Positions 1 to 11,462 of a stretch of DNA of 64,000 nt are shown here, one piece after another. Where the stretch lies: assembly GCA_000469685.2 (NCBI GenBank), contig LS997563.1, positions 18,856,257 to 18,920,256 on the forward strand, written 5' to 3'. The position numbers and the translations under genes were made by a program. Under the pieces are notes generated by a model, which saw only the letters and a program-made list of their open reading frames with translations, was not told where the DNA came from and ran no database searches. How positions within the stretch are numbered: the first letter of the stretch is position 1; each line of letters begins with the position of its first letter. This DNA is from Haemonchus contortus (lineage: Eukaryota > Nematoda > Chromadorea > Rhabditida > Trichostrongylidae).

Positions 1-134
1 ACGATGACGCCCATGTGGGCCCATGCCTGCGAACATCGGCCAGCCCTGGTATTAGTTCCGATAAGGATAAGCTAATTCACGAAACCCTAAACAAACTCTA
101 ACCCAAATTACTGGTAATCGATCGGGTCCTGTAG

Positions 135-512
135 TCAACCTCCCATCGCCATCTGGGCAGCAGATGCGATCAATGCGACGCCTGCCGCGACGCGACCGCG
201 CGCAGTGGCGATGCTGGCGACCACCACCGCTGCAACCTCCACTCCTTCTCTAATGTTTATTAATTTCTCTTGTTTTCTTTGACAATCTAAGGGGTAGTAT
301 CTGGGTGAGCGTCTGGGTATTCGGTATGGTTGTAAGGTGGTGTTAGGGCGAAGTGGGGCAGAAGTTGGCGTGGGCGCTATCGGCTGACGTCGACCTTTTG
401 GCAGGCTGCTGCGTTCGCGAGGAATCTCATCGTAGTCGCGTTCGTATGGCGCGACTTCTGCTGAAACAAGCAGTCTGCGGCTCGTTTCAGGCCGCAGTGA
501 GAACCCACCCAT
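135..512 (-). other. unassigned 125-codon open frame
   Basis: An open frame of 125 codons on the minus strand, in locally GC-rich sequence upstream of and divergent from the ARID2-like gene. The peptide is rich in Arg and Pro, then ends in an Ala/Val-rich stretch. I recognise no domain, signal peptide or splice partner. It could be the first or last exon of a divergent gene cut by the window edge, or a chance open frame in GC-rich DNA. The rest of 1-998 shows nothing coding that I can support. Confidence 0.15.
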
Positions 513-915
513 GCGGCGTGAGCATATATTAGCAAAAATATCACATTCGGGTAAGTAACTGAATGGTATCCTCCCTGGGGCAAGTGCTTTCCATTTATCA
601 GCTTAATATATTGCCATCTGCCTTAAAAGACTATAATTTATTTGATTTGTCCCTTCTTCACGGATCGATTCATCGTTTTTTAGTTTTCGAGAGCACTGAA
701 ATGAACAGTGACCTCATAAATTTTCGTGGGAAAGGTTTGTACATTGGGCTGCCCCACGATTTCAAATGGAAGCAGCACGCACAGCGCGACCCGGTCGAGT
801 TTGCACAGCGCTAACCAACTCAGCCCTTCTTTTCATTTATACCCCCGATCTACTTCCCATGCTACGTGTGTGCCGGTGTTTCTGCGTTCCTAATCTGTCA
901 TTTTCAAATTGCAGG

Positions 916-928
916 CGCTTTTTTTCAG
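916..928 (+). promoter_or_regulatory. candidate spliced-leader acceptor upstream of the ARID2-like gene
   Basis: A run of T residues followed by CAG ends at 928, about 70 bases before the chosen ATG at 999. It has the form of a nematode 3' splice site but has no in-frame exon upstream of it. In nematodes such an outron-ending site is commonly used for SL1 trans-splicing. It could instead be the acceptor of a cis-spliced 5' UTR intron. Confidence 0.3.
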
Positions 929-998
929 GATCCACCATAACAGTAGCGATTTCTCTTTGGGCATTGATCACTCAGTCAAGTAATCATTCCATATAAAA

Positions 999-3900
999 AT
1001 GGAACGACGAAAGCGGAAATCCGCTCTAGCAAATTACCTCAATAGCCTCAGCGACCCACCGGAAAAACTTAAGAAAATCTCGGATTTTTATCAGAGTCTA
1101 CGGCAGTTTTACAAGAGAAAATGGTGAGTGGAAGATTTTTACAATCCATTATGAATTCATCATTCAGCAACAATAGGTATTTGTTTACGCTTTGTAGTGT
1201 TTGCTAATTACTTCCATTCCAGGAATGCACCATTAAAGCTGCCGACTGTCCAAGGAGTGGAAGTGAACCTTTTTCGGCTTTATGACACCGTTATGGCCTT
1301 GGGAGGATGGCAGAAGGTTAGATTGAACAATCTTATAACACTTTTACATTGCTTATTGTGTCATGTGAATGCTGTAGGTGGCCTTACATGAGAAGTGGTC
1401 TGACGTAGCAGAAATGCTTGGCGTTGGCGAAGACGTTGTTGGTGGAGATCATGCTATAAAGCTGCTGTATATGAGGTACTTCACTTCTATTTAGCAGCTT
1501 CATCAGCTCGTACTGACCTTTGTTTATGTTTAATGTGTACACCTTGACGATACTTTTGCTCGTTATCGTTTGGGGATATTCTTCTTTCATCCTTTAGGTA
1601 TCTCTCAAAGTACGAGCAGATTGAAACTATCGGTGACATAGATGACATGCTGGACGGCGAAATGTCTCGATCCCGAGGCAGGCAAAGTTCATTTTTTGCT
1701 ACCAATGATTGCCCCGTCGGAATGGGACGAAGTCATGGTTTGTTTTTACGAGCTGTTGTTCCAGGCATTTTCAGAAGCAACCTAGTCCGGTTCAAAGTTG
1801 TTCAGCACAAGCCTTTCCTTTTGTAGAGTACATTCGTCGTGATGAACGTGGAAATCCGTCAACCGAACCCGACTACGCAAGGTTGACAAAGTCACTTTTG
1901 AGTGGATTGCCTAATGAGGTAAGCTTGAGTGCTAATTTTATTGTCTGCTCCTGCATAATGGGGTTGATTTCATCAATATTGCAGGTTGATTTTGCCATGA
2001 ATGTGTGCACGCTCCTGTCACATCCTGGTCCGCGGCTTCTCCGATTAAGTCATGCACCGAATATAATAACATTATTAGTTGCTCATTGTGGGATCTTCGA
2101 TGATGGTATGCTTTCACAATATATCCCTTTTCATAAGCATGATTCACCTTTTTTGCAGAAGATCAAGATATTTCGGATCTCGCAGCAGTTTGGCATCAGA
2201 ATGGTGGGCGCGACTTCACCTCTTTCTGGGCTTCGGCCGGAATTCCACAGGACTTGTTGGAGAAATTCGCACCACACGTTGTAGGCGAGAAAGTGGTTAG
2301 TCGCAATGTTACTTTCATCCTTTTCTATACTCGTTAACTCTCCACGGAATTTCGTGGTCGTTTTCGTAATTGTCTCAATGGAGTAAAGTTTTCTCATTAG
2401 GACTCCGATGGCGATATTTTAACTGGTTTGGTAAAAGAGTTTGACGTGAGAGATCCTATGTCGTGGAGAATCAATCAGGTATGATTGTGAGTTAATTATC
2501 CAGAGCTCTGTGACTAGCTTTTTCTATTCAAGGTTTCGACGATAGTGAGAAACCTGTCTTTTGAGCCCATAAATCGGGTCACTATGGCCCAGTGTTGGCC
2601 CTTGTTCAGGTTCGTTTTTTTTTTCTAAGTTTGGTTCATCACGTTTGCTCTCCATTTTAAGAGTTGCCTGTGAATTCATGAATGTTATTTGAGGTTCCTG
2701 TTCCTTTGTGCCACTAGCAAATGGGCTCCGCTCTATACCGCGGCCATGGATACCTTGAGCAACTTGGCTTGTGATGTAATACAGTCCTAACTACTCTTTT
2801 CTCTGAAACAGTTTTGCAGTTATCTCTACTCTTCCTTCTTTAACATGGACCTGATACTTTTTTAGATCGATCTTACTTGGCATAAAATGGTGCATTGCTC
2901 TGACCATGCTCTCTTGAGAATTGTCAAAGAAGGCATCTTCAGTAACGATAAATTCAAGGTATACTTTTATACGTCTACTTCTGCGTTGATTACAATTCGT
3001 ATCCAATATTGAGCAATTTAGCTGATACGTTCGATGGAGATACTTACTGCGCTGAGCACTTTTGAAGGAAATGAGTCGACGATATGCGACTTCTTGGATC
3101 GTAAAATGTTCGAACACATTTTCAATGTCATCTGTATAAAAGACATCATGATGTGTGTCTACACGCTCGAGTGTCTCTATCAGGTAAAATTGCGTGTTCA
3201 TTTTTTCTCCATAATACATTTTCTAATTTTCTGACTGCCCTTTTTTGTACGGCAGCCATATTTATCTCTAAATCATAATTCTTGGTAATTAAAATGTTAC
3301 TGTCACCATATCCCTAATTTCCTGTTCAACGAATGTTAGAGTTTCACATACCATTTTGCCATATTCTATATTTCAATCAAGTCAAATGGAATCCTCTTGG
3401 TCGCAGCTATTTTTTCTGAGTTGCACCTGACCACCCTCTTGCTTGAACTTTAGTGAACAGGCAGCAAACCCCTCATAAACCTCTTTACTGATTATGCATT
3501 AAGTTAGCAAGAAAAAATTACAGATTTCCGAGATGGGAGATGTGGCGTGTCAGTTGCTAGCCGAAATGCCACGTGCTATCACGCAATTGGTGTCGATGGC
3601 TACTCTTGAAGCGGTAAGCTTCGGGCCAGCTGGACTTGCTGGCATGAAAGTGGTGGAATACCAACCTACACATCTCGTGAGCTCTTTTCTTTGTTGTTAA
3701 AGTTAAAATTCTGATCATGAATTTTTCTTTAAAATGAGGGGAGCTTAGGTGCAACCTATGATGCATCAACAGGCACATGGACAGCATATTGTGCAACATC
3801 AAACTCCTCAAACGCATCAGCAGGTTTGTATAAAATATTATTATTCCGTGCTGTCGCGATAAAATTTCCAGTCAAGATAAGATATGCTATCTCAAACTTT

Positions 3901-6900
3901 TCAGCCCAGGGTGTTGTACTCAGGTGGTACCCAAATTGCTGGTCCGCCACAGCAGATGCGTCATATAGTTCAGCAGCAGCAACAACATATTCAGCATGTA
4001 CCGACTCACATACAACAACCTCCACATCACCACGTTACTGTTGTCCCCTCTACTCCACGAACGCATTTTGCTCCTGCTCCACAAGTTGCAGTAGCTCCAG
4101 CTGTTTCTACCAGCGGGGGAAGCGAAAACAAAGTAAGTGTTAAGAAGCTGTTCACTAAAGCTCAGATGAATCTCTCAATCAAGATTAACTGAGATTTTCA
4201 GACTTTTTGTTTCCTAGACAAAAATGGCTTAACGTTCCATACTTAAAGAAACTAATTCACCCATTTTCTGATGTTGCGAGCAGCAGATTGAAGGGGATGC
4301 CTGCGTGCAGGATGTATAAGTATTTCGTCTTCCTATTTCAGGTAGATCAACTTACCGAGCAGTGGATTCGACAAAATTGTGTTTTGGATCACAGCGCAGT
4401 AACTCCGCGAGGAGAACTTTATGCTGCATATGTCGATGATTTACGAAATCAGTACCATTCTCTCAGTGGTAGTCTGGCAATGTTTAGCAACGTCATGAAG
4501 TAATAATTTTCACTATGATTTTAATACTTTATTTGATTTTCTTGCTTATTTAGGTCTATTTTCCCTGAACTGGTTTTTAAAATGGCTGAGAACGGGTTGA
4601 TGATGGTAGCTCAAGGCATACGATTAGTTAAACCACACAGTAAGCTGACTCTGAGAACTGCCTTTCCTTTTTATTTTTTCCTATTTCTAATGTTTTGATC
4701 TATCTTTTAGGACTGGCTCCTGCTGCGTCAGCTCAAGCGGTTAATAGTGCCATGACCATTCAAAACAATCCTATGCCTCCAGTGATGATTCCTGTTTCAC
4801 CGTCACCACAGCCTCCTCCTCATTCTGCTACAATCGCTGCTCATCCCTTGATGAAACAAATATTGACGAAAAACGCGCAGCCTTCTTTACCTCTTGTCAA
4901 TGGTGTTAATGGAGTAGCTAAGTGAGTAGCACGTGTCGGTAATCAATCCCTTTGGATAATGTGTGTCCTATTTTAGAAGCAACTCCTCTTCAAGGAGCGC
5001 ATCGCCAGCGGTGGACATCAATACCGAGGTAGGTTGCCTTAATTATTCCTGAAATGTGTTAGCTGGGAAAAACTTTGCATTCAGCATAAGGAGGAAGTTC
5101 AACCGAAAAATGCTGACGGTAAACCTCCACAAGAACATGTAACTAAAAGCAATGGGCAGAATGGGAAGGCTGAAAATGGTATTGCAACATCTGATGATGA
5201 CCCCAGCGATGACGAGAAAGCGTCTCGTTGTAAGGCACCTGAGACGAAGTCTGTTCTGAAGAGTTTGGTAAGTGGGTCATACCCAAGATATGTAGTTCGC
5301 GTTTTTATGTCTGTCATTTATCTGAGGGAACTTTTTTACAGATAGATCCATTAGCGGAGTATATGTGTGAATGGGATGGATGCGCTGCATTATTTGCAAG
5401 TGCGTCTGCAGTCCTCTCTCATGCTGCCAAAGTGCACATCGTTGACGATTGTGAGCAAGTGTGTCAATGGCCAGGATGTGACGGTACTTTGAGGAGCAGG
5501 TGTGTTTGTACTTCTAGTTCTCTTTTTTAGAATCACTCTACATTGCCTTGACATGAGACCAGTTTATTGTGTTCTTAGAGTTACTACTTTTTTCTTCTAC
5601 TTTAGGTGGTCATTAGTGACTCATGTGCAGGATCACCATGCCAACGAGACCGCTCTTAAAATGGCTCTACAAAGGCGAAAGTGAGTTCTCTCGTCGTATG
5701 TGTTGAGGCTACTTATTGAGTTGTTGCAAGGTTTTATCCGTTTTTATGGTGAAAATCCGCAGCATAACTGTCTTCATTAAAAATTGATAACTTAACGAAG
5801 CAGTTAGCAAAGTTCTGTAGGTATATCCCTTTATCATCACCACTCCCCTGTTATAGCTGACTGATCCAATGCCCATACAATCTGTAGTGTTTTTCATTCA
5901 AAGAAAAATTGATTATTCACGCTCTACAATCTTTACTTGATTGACTTTGACTTTTGAATGATTCGAAGACGATTCGGATAAGAATAGCCTGATGTGCAGC
6001 TCGCAATTAATTGTAAATTCCTACTTGTTTTTACGGATGTGAATTATTCTCACAGCTAGTCAAAGGGGTGTCTCCGCTTCGAAGTGTGATTTCTGCTCTT
6101 GACCTTGGTGCACATCTTAAAATTTAAGCGTTCGCACCGAACCAATCTTGCGCGATAATCGACCTCTGCAAGAAAGAGCTTCGAAAGGGTTAGCATGTGT
6201 TAGAAAGATCGCTGTTCGACACCACCGTCGCGAAAACAGTCTAGCATTGCAGCTATTTGAACTCAATTTCCGTCGAGAGGGCTTCCACCTGCAACCTCGC
6301 TTCCAAATACGTTCTGATGTACAGTCTCCAAACTTCATTGACCCGTCTTACCGTTCTTCCTGCATATCATTTAGTTCTTCTTTACTGCCAAGAAAAACAA
6401 TGAAGCAAACATATCGAAGATTGCGAAATTGAGCAAATTTCGGTTTTGTGGTACAATACCTCTTTTGAACAAAATCTAGCTTCAACCCATCGAATTCTAG
6501 TTCAAAATGAAGTTCTTGCGCTGTTTCATAGTCTAACCACTCAGTCAACATTTCATACATCTGTATAGTGTTTTGTTCTGTAGGGATGGATTGGCTCCTG
6601 CACAGCCTCATCGGTATAGACAGGAACTCCCACGTGAAGTTCCTCATCATCCTGGTTATAGTAAACATGCAGCCATAGAAGCAATAAGGCGGCATGCCTT
6701 CAACTTCCTTCCTAGGGATATAACGGTCAGTATGTTACATCACAAGATTGCTAGAATGCTGCACCGATACGACTGTTTCAGGATGAGCCAGAAGGTCCAG
6801 TCACAAAAAGTATACGTCTAACAAGTTGTTTGATTCTGAGGAATTTAGCACGCTACTCTGCTACTGGAAGACAGTATGTTACCTTCAGAGTGTTTTTATT

Positions 6901-7072
6901 TGTTGAATTTGAGCGGTCATTTTTCAGTTTATTACGTCGTCATGAGCGTCACCTTTGTTGGTTAGCTCTATCTCGGCTCGAAAGTAGTCATGCTCTAGCG
7001 CAGTTGCTGTCTGAGCTTCATGATCAAGATTCTGACTCCACATCTCAGGCTAGTTCGCAAGTGTCTTCGTAA
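999..7072 (+). CDS. swsn-7: ARID2/BAF200-like subunit of the PBAF (SWI/SNF) chromatin remodeller
   Basis: About 25 exons encode roughly 1,000 residues; human ARID2 is longer. Start: ATG at 999, opening [14 protein letters not shown]. Order of domains: an ARID DNA-binding domain (exons 1-4, with [19 protein letters not shown] and ALHEKW); a helical repeat region with [18 protein letters not shown], close to human ARID2; a Gln/His/Pro-rich linker (3750-4130); an RFX-type winged helix ([11 protein letters not shown]..., 4342-4640); then two C2H2 fingers (CEWDGC and CQWPGC, 5341-5680). The ending, [21 protein letters not shown], matches the ARID2 C terminus. ARID2 targets the PBAF remodeller to chromatin in the nucleus. 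The exon join near 1714-1775 is unclear because the frame must change and no strong donor is visible. An intron of about 0.9 kb precedes the last three exons. Family identity is firm; some exon edges are not. Confidence 0.92.
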
Positions 7073-8673
7073 ACATTCAAGAATCATTTCAAACCATATT
7101 GCTGTTTTGAATGTCGAAATTTTAATTCTTTTTGAGCTTTTAAGAATAGCTTTCAATCTGATCTACAATCCGAGTTAATGTCACGAAGGTGGGAGCGTTT
7201 TAGGTACCTTTATATGGTTTAATTGTTATGTAACTCTCTCTCTTTGACCTGAGTATTCGTTAATGTTCTTTTTCCTTAAATTGTTCTTCTATCGCAGTAT
7301 ATTGAAACGATTAATGTTGCACATTTGTTGAGCTAAATGTGGACTAGCTTACTTATATGCAACGGAATTTCTGCATTAGCACAGGTTCAGATACAAGCCT
7401 TGTTCGCTTTACATCTCATTTCACACAACCATCCTTTGAACATTTTCAACAGAGGGGCGGGGGGGGGGGCTACTTCCAAATTTGATCTTTCACCCACTTT
7501 CCCTTTACCGTACTCTTTTGTCTTCACTATTACACATTTGAAGCAAATTTTGTATCTTTTGCGAGGGAATTATTGTGATTCGAATATTCCCATCCTTGTG
7601 GGAGGTGTAGTCATGCAATAAGCTCATATTTGATCTCTAAGTGTCACTGTCAGAGTACAGTTTCATCGTAAGGAAAGGGCTCGGAGGCCTTTCAATCATG
7701 GGCTTCTTGGATGAATCAAGTGTGTTGTAATTGAGCTTAAAAAAGCTCACACTTGATTATATCATCCGAAAGTTGTGTGGGAATGCCGTTTTCTATTTTT
7801 CTGTCTCGATAAAGTGGTGGGTATAAAACAATTACAATCATATATCCGCTGAGCGTAAAGACTCGAGTTCCCCAAAATTAACCTCATGTTGAAATGTGCA
7901 AGGATTTTGTGGTGTTACGTTTGACTGTTATAAGCGCAGAATACTTGTTGTTTGTATACGTTGGTTCTGTCATAGCTGTCTTACCCATTTTACTCACTTC
8001 GTTTACGAGTTAAACTGTTTCTTGCTACTTACTACCTTTCTATTAGTATTTTAACCTAGTAACTTCCTTAACAATTTAGCAAAGTTAATGGCCTGCAGCC
8101 ATCTACGGGTAGACCTTCAGCTGCAGCGGTCGTTTGAACCATTCATTTCTATAGCGAGTCAGTATTTTTTGTTCCCTGTCCTCGTTCTCGTATTCGTTGC
8201 GGATCTTTCTATTCATCATCTCATATTAGCCAAACCACTTCATTGCGCAGTTATGGCATTGCTAACAGTGGTTTAGTATGTCCAAATCGATTTTGTTGCC
8301 AAATCAGCGACGAGTCGTAGAAACGACTTGTTTTCATTTGTTCATGGAATGGTTAAAAGCTCTCGAACTTTCACTTCACATTCTTGCTTCGCAAAATCCA
8401 TGGATTTGAAGATAAGTCGTTTCTGTTTGGTCTTGAAATGGATTATTATTTATTGTACAACGTGTCTAGGGACCATGCCATTTTCTTATATGACTTTGTG
8501 GGACCTTTTTTGTTTCGTATTTAAGTTGCGATAATAAATTTCTTTGTTTCAATTGAACAATTTTGTTCTGAAGAAATGGTGACCAATCACTGAGGAACAT
8601 ATCTGTACGAGAGTGGAGCTTTATTAGGAAATGGCTGCTCTCTTTTAAATAAAAAAAAACATAGGCGGACCGC
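7073..8673 (+). other. intergenic spacer between the ARID2-like and HDAC genes
   Basis: About 1.6 kb without a gene I can support. It holds a 3' UTR candidate region, a G-run near 7456-7468 and AT-rich sequence. The spacing is much wider than the roughly 100-base gaps usual inside nematode operons, so co-transcription of the two flanking genes is not suggested by distance. Confidence 0.5.
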
Positions 8674-11462
8674 ATGTCAAAAGAGAAGAGTGTAGTGTAC
8701 TACTACCATCCGGAAGTTGGAAATTTCCATTATGGTAAGTGTGTAAGACAGCCTCTGTTATACAAGACAATTTTTTTCACCTTTCCTACTACAGGTCCTC
8801 GTCATCCTATGAAACCTCAACGTCTAGCTGCTTTAAATAACCTTGTAGTGCATTATGAACTAGACAAGAAAATGGAAATGCGATTAACTCCGAGAGCGAG
8901 CGCTATCGACCTAAGGTTAGTTGATTCACTTCGAGTGGCATACTCGAGTAGTTCTGAGAAGTAAATCAAAGACGTTCAATTAAGGCGGTTTCACTCGAAA
9001 GAGTATGTGGATTTTCTGGAACGTATATCTCCACATTGTGCTGAGGAATATGAGCACGTTTTTGCCAAATTCAACATAGGAGAAGACTGGTAATTTCCAA
9101 AATTGTTTGGGTTATTATACTTGTTCGATTCAAATCCATCGTGATTTTTAAAACAATTTTTCCAAAGATGACTGTACCGTACCGTGTCGTGCTTGTTCTA
9201 GATTTGTAATAGCGATGTACCCCTATAAGGTGCTTTCAGACTTTAACGACGTGCATGTTTCAACCGATCCACGGACCGACCGGCGGTTTTGTTGGTCACG
9301 TGTTGACGACGCTGGACACCGATCGATACTGCTCATGCGGTCCTAAACGCGATCTTTCCTGCATTGTCAACACGCGGCCAGCAGCATCGTGGGTCTGTCG
9401 GTCGGTTGAAACAATGCACGTCGTTGAGTTTGGACAGCATCCATACATTTTTTCCCTATTTCGCCGAGTTCGAAATAGGAGAAAATGTGGTGGACTTTAA
9501 CTTGATCGATAACATAAATAACTCTTGTAATCGATATGGTAAAAGTTCATCATAATGGGTGCAACAGCTGTTCTTAGGATGATATGTTGCCTATTAAAAC
9601 TAGTTGCTAACTCTGTTCGTATTGGATAGTTGTAATTGTCTTCAGCGTACTCCTATTTCAGCCCAATCTTTGATGGCATCTTTGAGTTTTGTTCTATTTA
9701 CACGGGTGGGTCATTAGAAGGAGCTCAACGTCTTAATCACAAAGTATCTGATATTGTAATTAATTGGAGCGGTGGACTACACCATGCAAAAAAGGTAATG
9801 TGCAATTTCACATCTCTTGTTTAGTACTATAGTCAGATTTCTTCCCCTCGCTTCCCACTATCGCTTCTTCAATTTTTCTCTTTTTTCTTTTTTCATTTCA
9901 TTTCCATTTTTTGCAGGCCGAAGCCAGTGGTTTTTGCTATGTGAATGATATTGTTATTGCTATACTAGAACTTTTGAAATACCATAAGCGGTTAGTTTTT
10001 TTTGCTTTCAGAGGTTTTTTCTCGTCCAATCAACACTATTGTTGTAGGGTACTGTATGTAGATATTGATATTCATCATGGAGATGGTGTTCAGGAAGCAT
10101 TTAATTTTACCGATCGTGTGAGTTTCAATGAATATTCTTTTGCAATTACTTTATAGTATACGTTCAATACATCTCGACAAAGATATAATTTTAATTTATT
10201 CGAGCTAGATCAACGGAGCGGATTTCATGTGGTGTTAGATTATTATGAGAAGGGATTTATTCCGGGTAAAGAAAAACCTGATCTAAATTGAAATTTTTTT
10301 GGACTGTATATTATGAATGTAGGTGTGAAGTGGGATGCGTGTTGTTCGCTTTTTCGAGTTAAATTGGGAACGGAATTAGCGAGGCATATGTTTCGTTTTC
10401 CATGGAGGCTTCATATTTCATTTACAACAATTCCAGTATGTCGTTTCTCGTTCAGGTGATGACAGTTTCGTTCCACAAGTACGGTAGTTTGTTCTTCCCA
10501 GGAACAGGTAGTATATATGATCTCGGCCAAGGAACGGGTCGGTATTTCGCTGTCAATGTCCCTCTTCAGCAGGGAATCGAGGATGAAGGTCTGTGCAGAT
10601 TTAGAGTTGTTGTAAGCACTCAATCTTGTTTAATTTCATTCCGTTCTCAGACTACCTGTCCGTGTTCCGACCAATCATTTCCCAAGTGGTAGAGAATTTC
10701 GCTCCCGAAGCCGTTGTGCTGCAATGTGGTGCAGACTCCCTTGGTTGCGATCGACTTGGCTGCTTCAACCTCTCGTTAGTTTTTACTAGCTTTGAAAGTG
10801 GATGCATATTTCTGTTCTGTGCAACATAGGAAGCCTTGAATACTAAACTTAAAAGTTGCTTTCAGATTTGATGGGCACGCTAAGTGCGTTGAATTCGTGA
10901 AAGGCCTTGGCATTCCCATGCTTGTGCTAGGTGGAGGAGGCTACACCTTGAGAAATGTTGCTAGGTGTTGGGCAAATGAAACCGGTGTTCTACTAGGCGT
11001 TGAAATGACTAATGAAATCCCTGAGAATGCTGGTGGGTGTATTATTAAAAGAGGTCCTTCTTCTCACTACCTCACTAGCGCTCATGTGAATCAGTTGTAA
11101 AGAATCAGGATCAAATTTCACCGTCAATGTTTCAGAGTATCTTCCATTTTTCGAACCTGAATTCACGTTACGTCCTGAGCTTCCTAAGCGGGCCGACAAC
11201 CACAATACGAAAGAGGTAAATTTTGTTGAAAATTGATGATTCTCATCAGTAGCTGCTGATGTTTCAGTTCCTCGCTGCCATAAGACAAGAAGTGACTGAA
11301 AATTTGCGGCAAGTTCGTGGAGCGCCGTCGGTCCAGTTTATGCCAATTCCTGAAGACCTAATTGATGTTGACGTGGCTTTGTGTCGTCCAGAGCTTGGAG
11401 ATGAAGAAAGAGGGAAAGACAACGAAGAGACGAACGTCACCTTTTCAGGCATGGAAGTATAG
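8674..11462 (+). CDS. hda-2: class I histone deacetylase, HDAC3 type
   Basis: Eleven exons join in frame to 420 residues (human HDAC3 has 428): 8674-8734, 8795-8915, 8985-9089, 9662-9794, 9917-9990, 10048-10117, 10456-10588, 10651-10774, 10866-11032, 11136-11215, 11268-11462. It is a zinc-dependent deacetylase acting on histone lysines in nuclear co-repressor complexes. The catalytic features are all present: the paired His in GGLHHAKK, the zinc ligands in [14 protein letters not shown], the Asp in [17 protein letters not shown], and the active-site Tyr in [15 protein letters not shown]. The opening [21 protein letters not shown] and the ending, with an acidic tail, align best with HDAC3. Nothing is missing, so I expect an active enzyme. 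The third intron (9090-9661) carries a foldback repeat. The symbol rests on resemblance and on neighbouring the SWSN-7-like gene. Confidence 0.94.
9215..9450. repeat. foldback (inverted-repeat) element in HDAC intron 3
   Basis: The left part (about 9215-9310) reappears as its reverse complement at about 9360-9450. Shared blocks include AACGACGTGCAT, TTTCAACCGA and CGTGTTGAC. The arms are imperfect and the loop short. It is probably a MITE or foldback transposon relic; no target duplication was identified. Confidence 0.6.
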
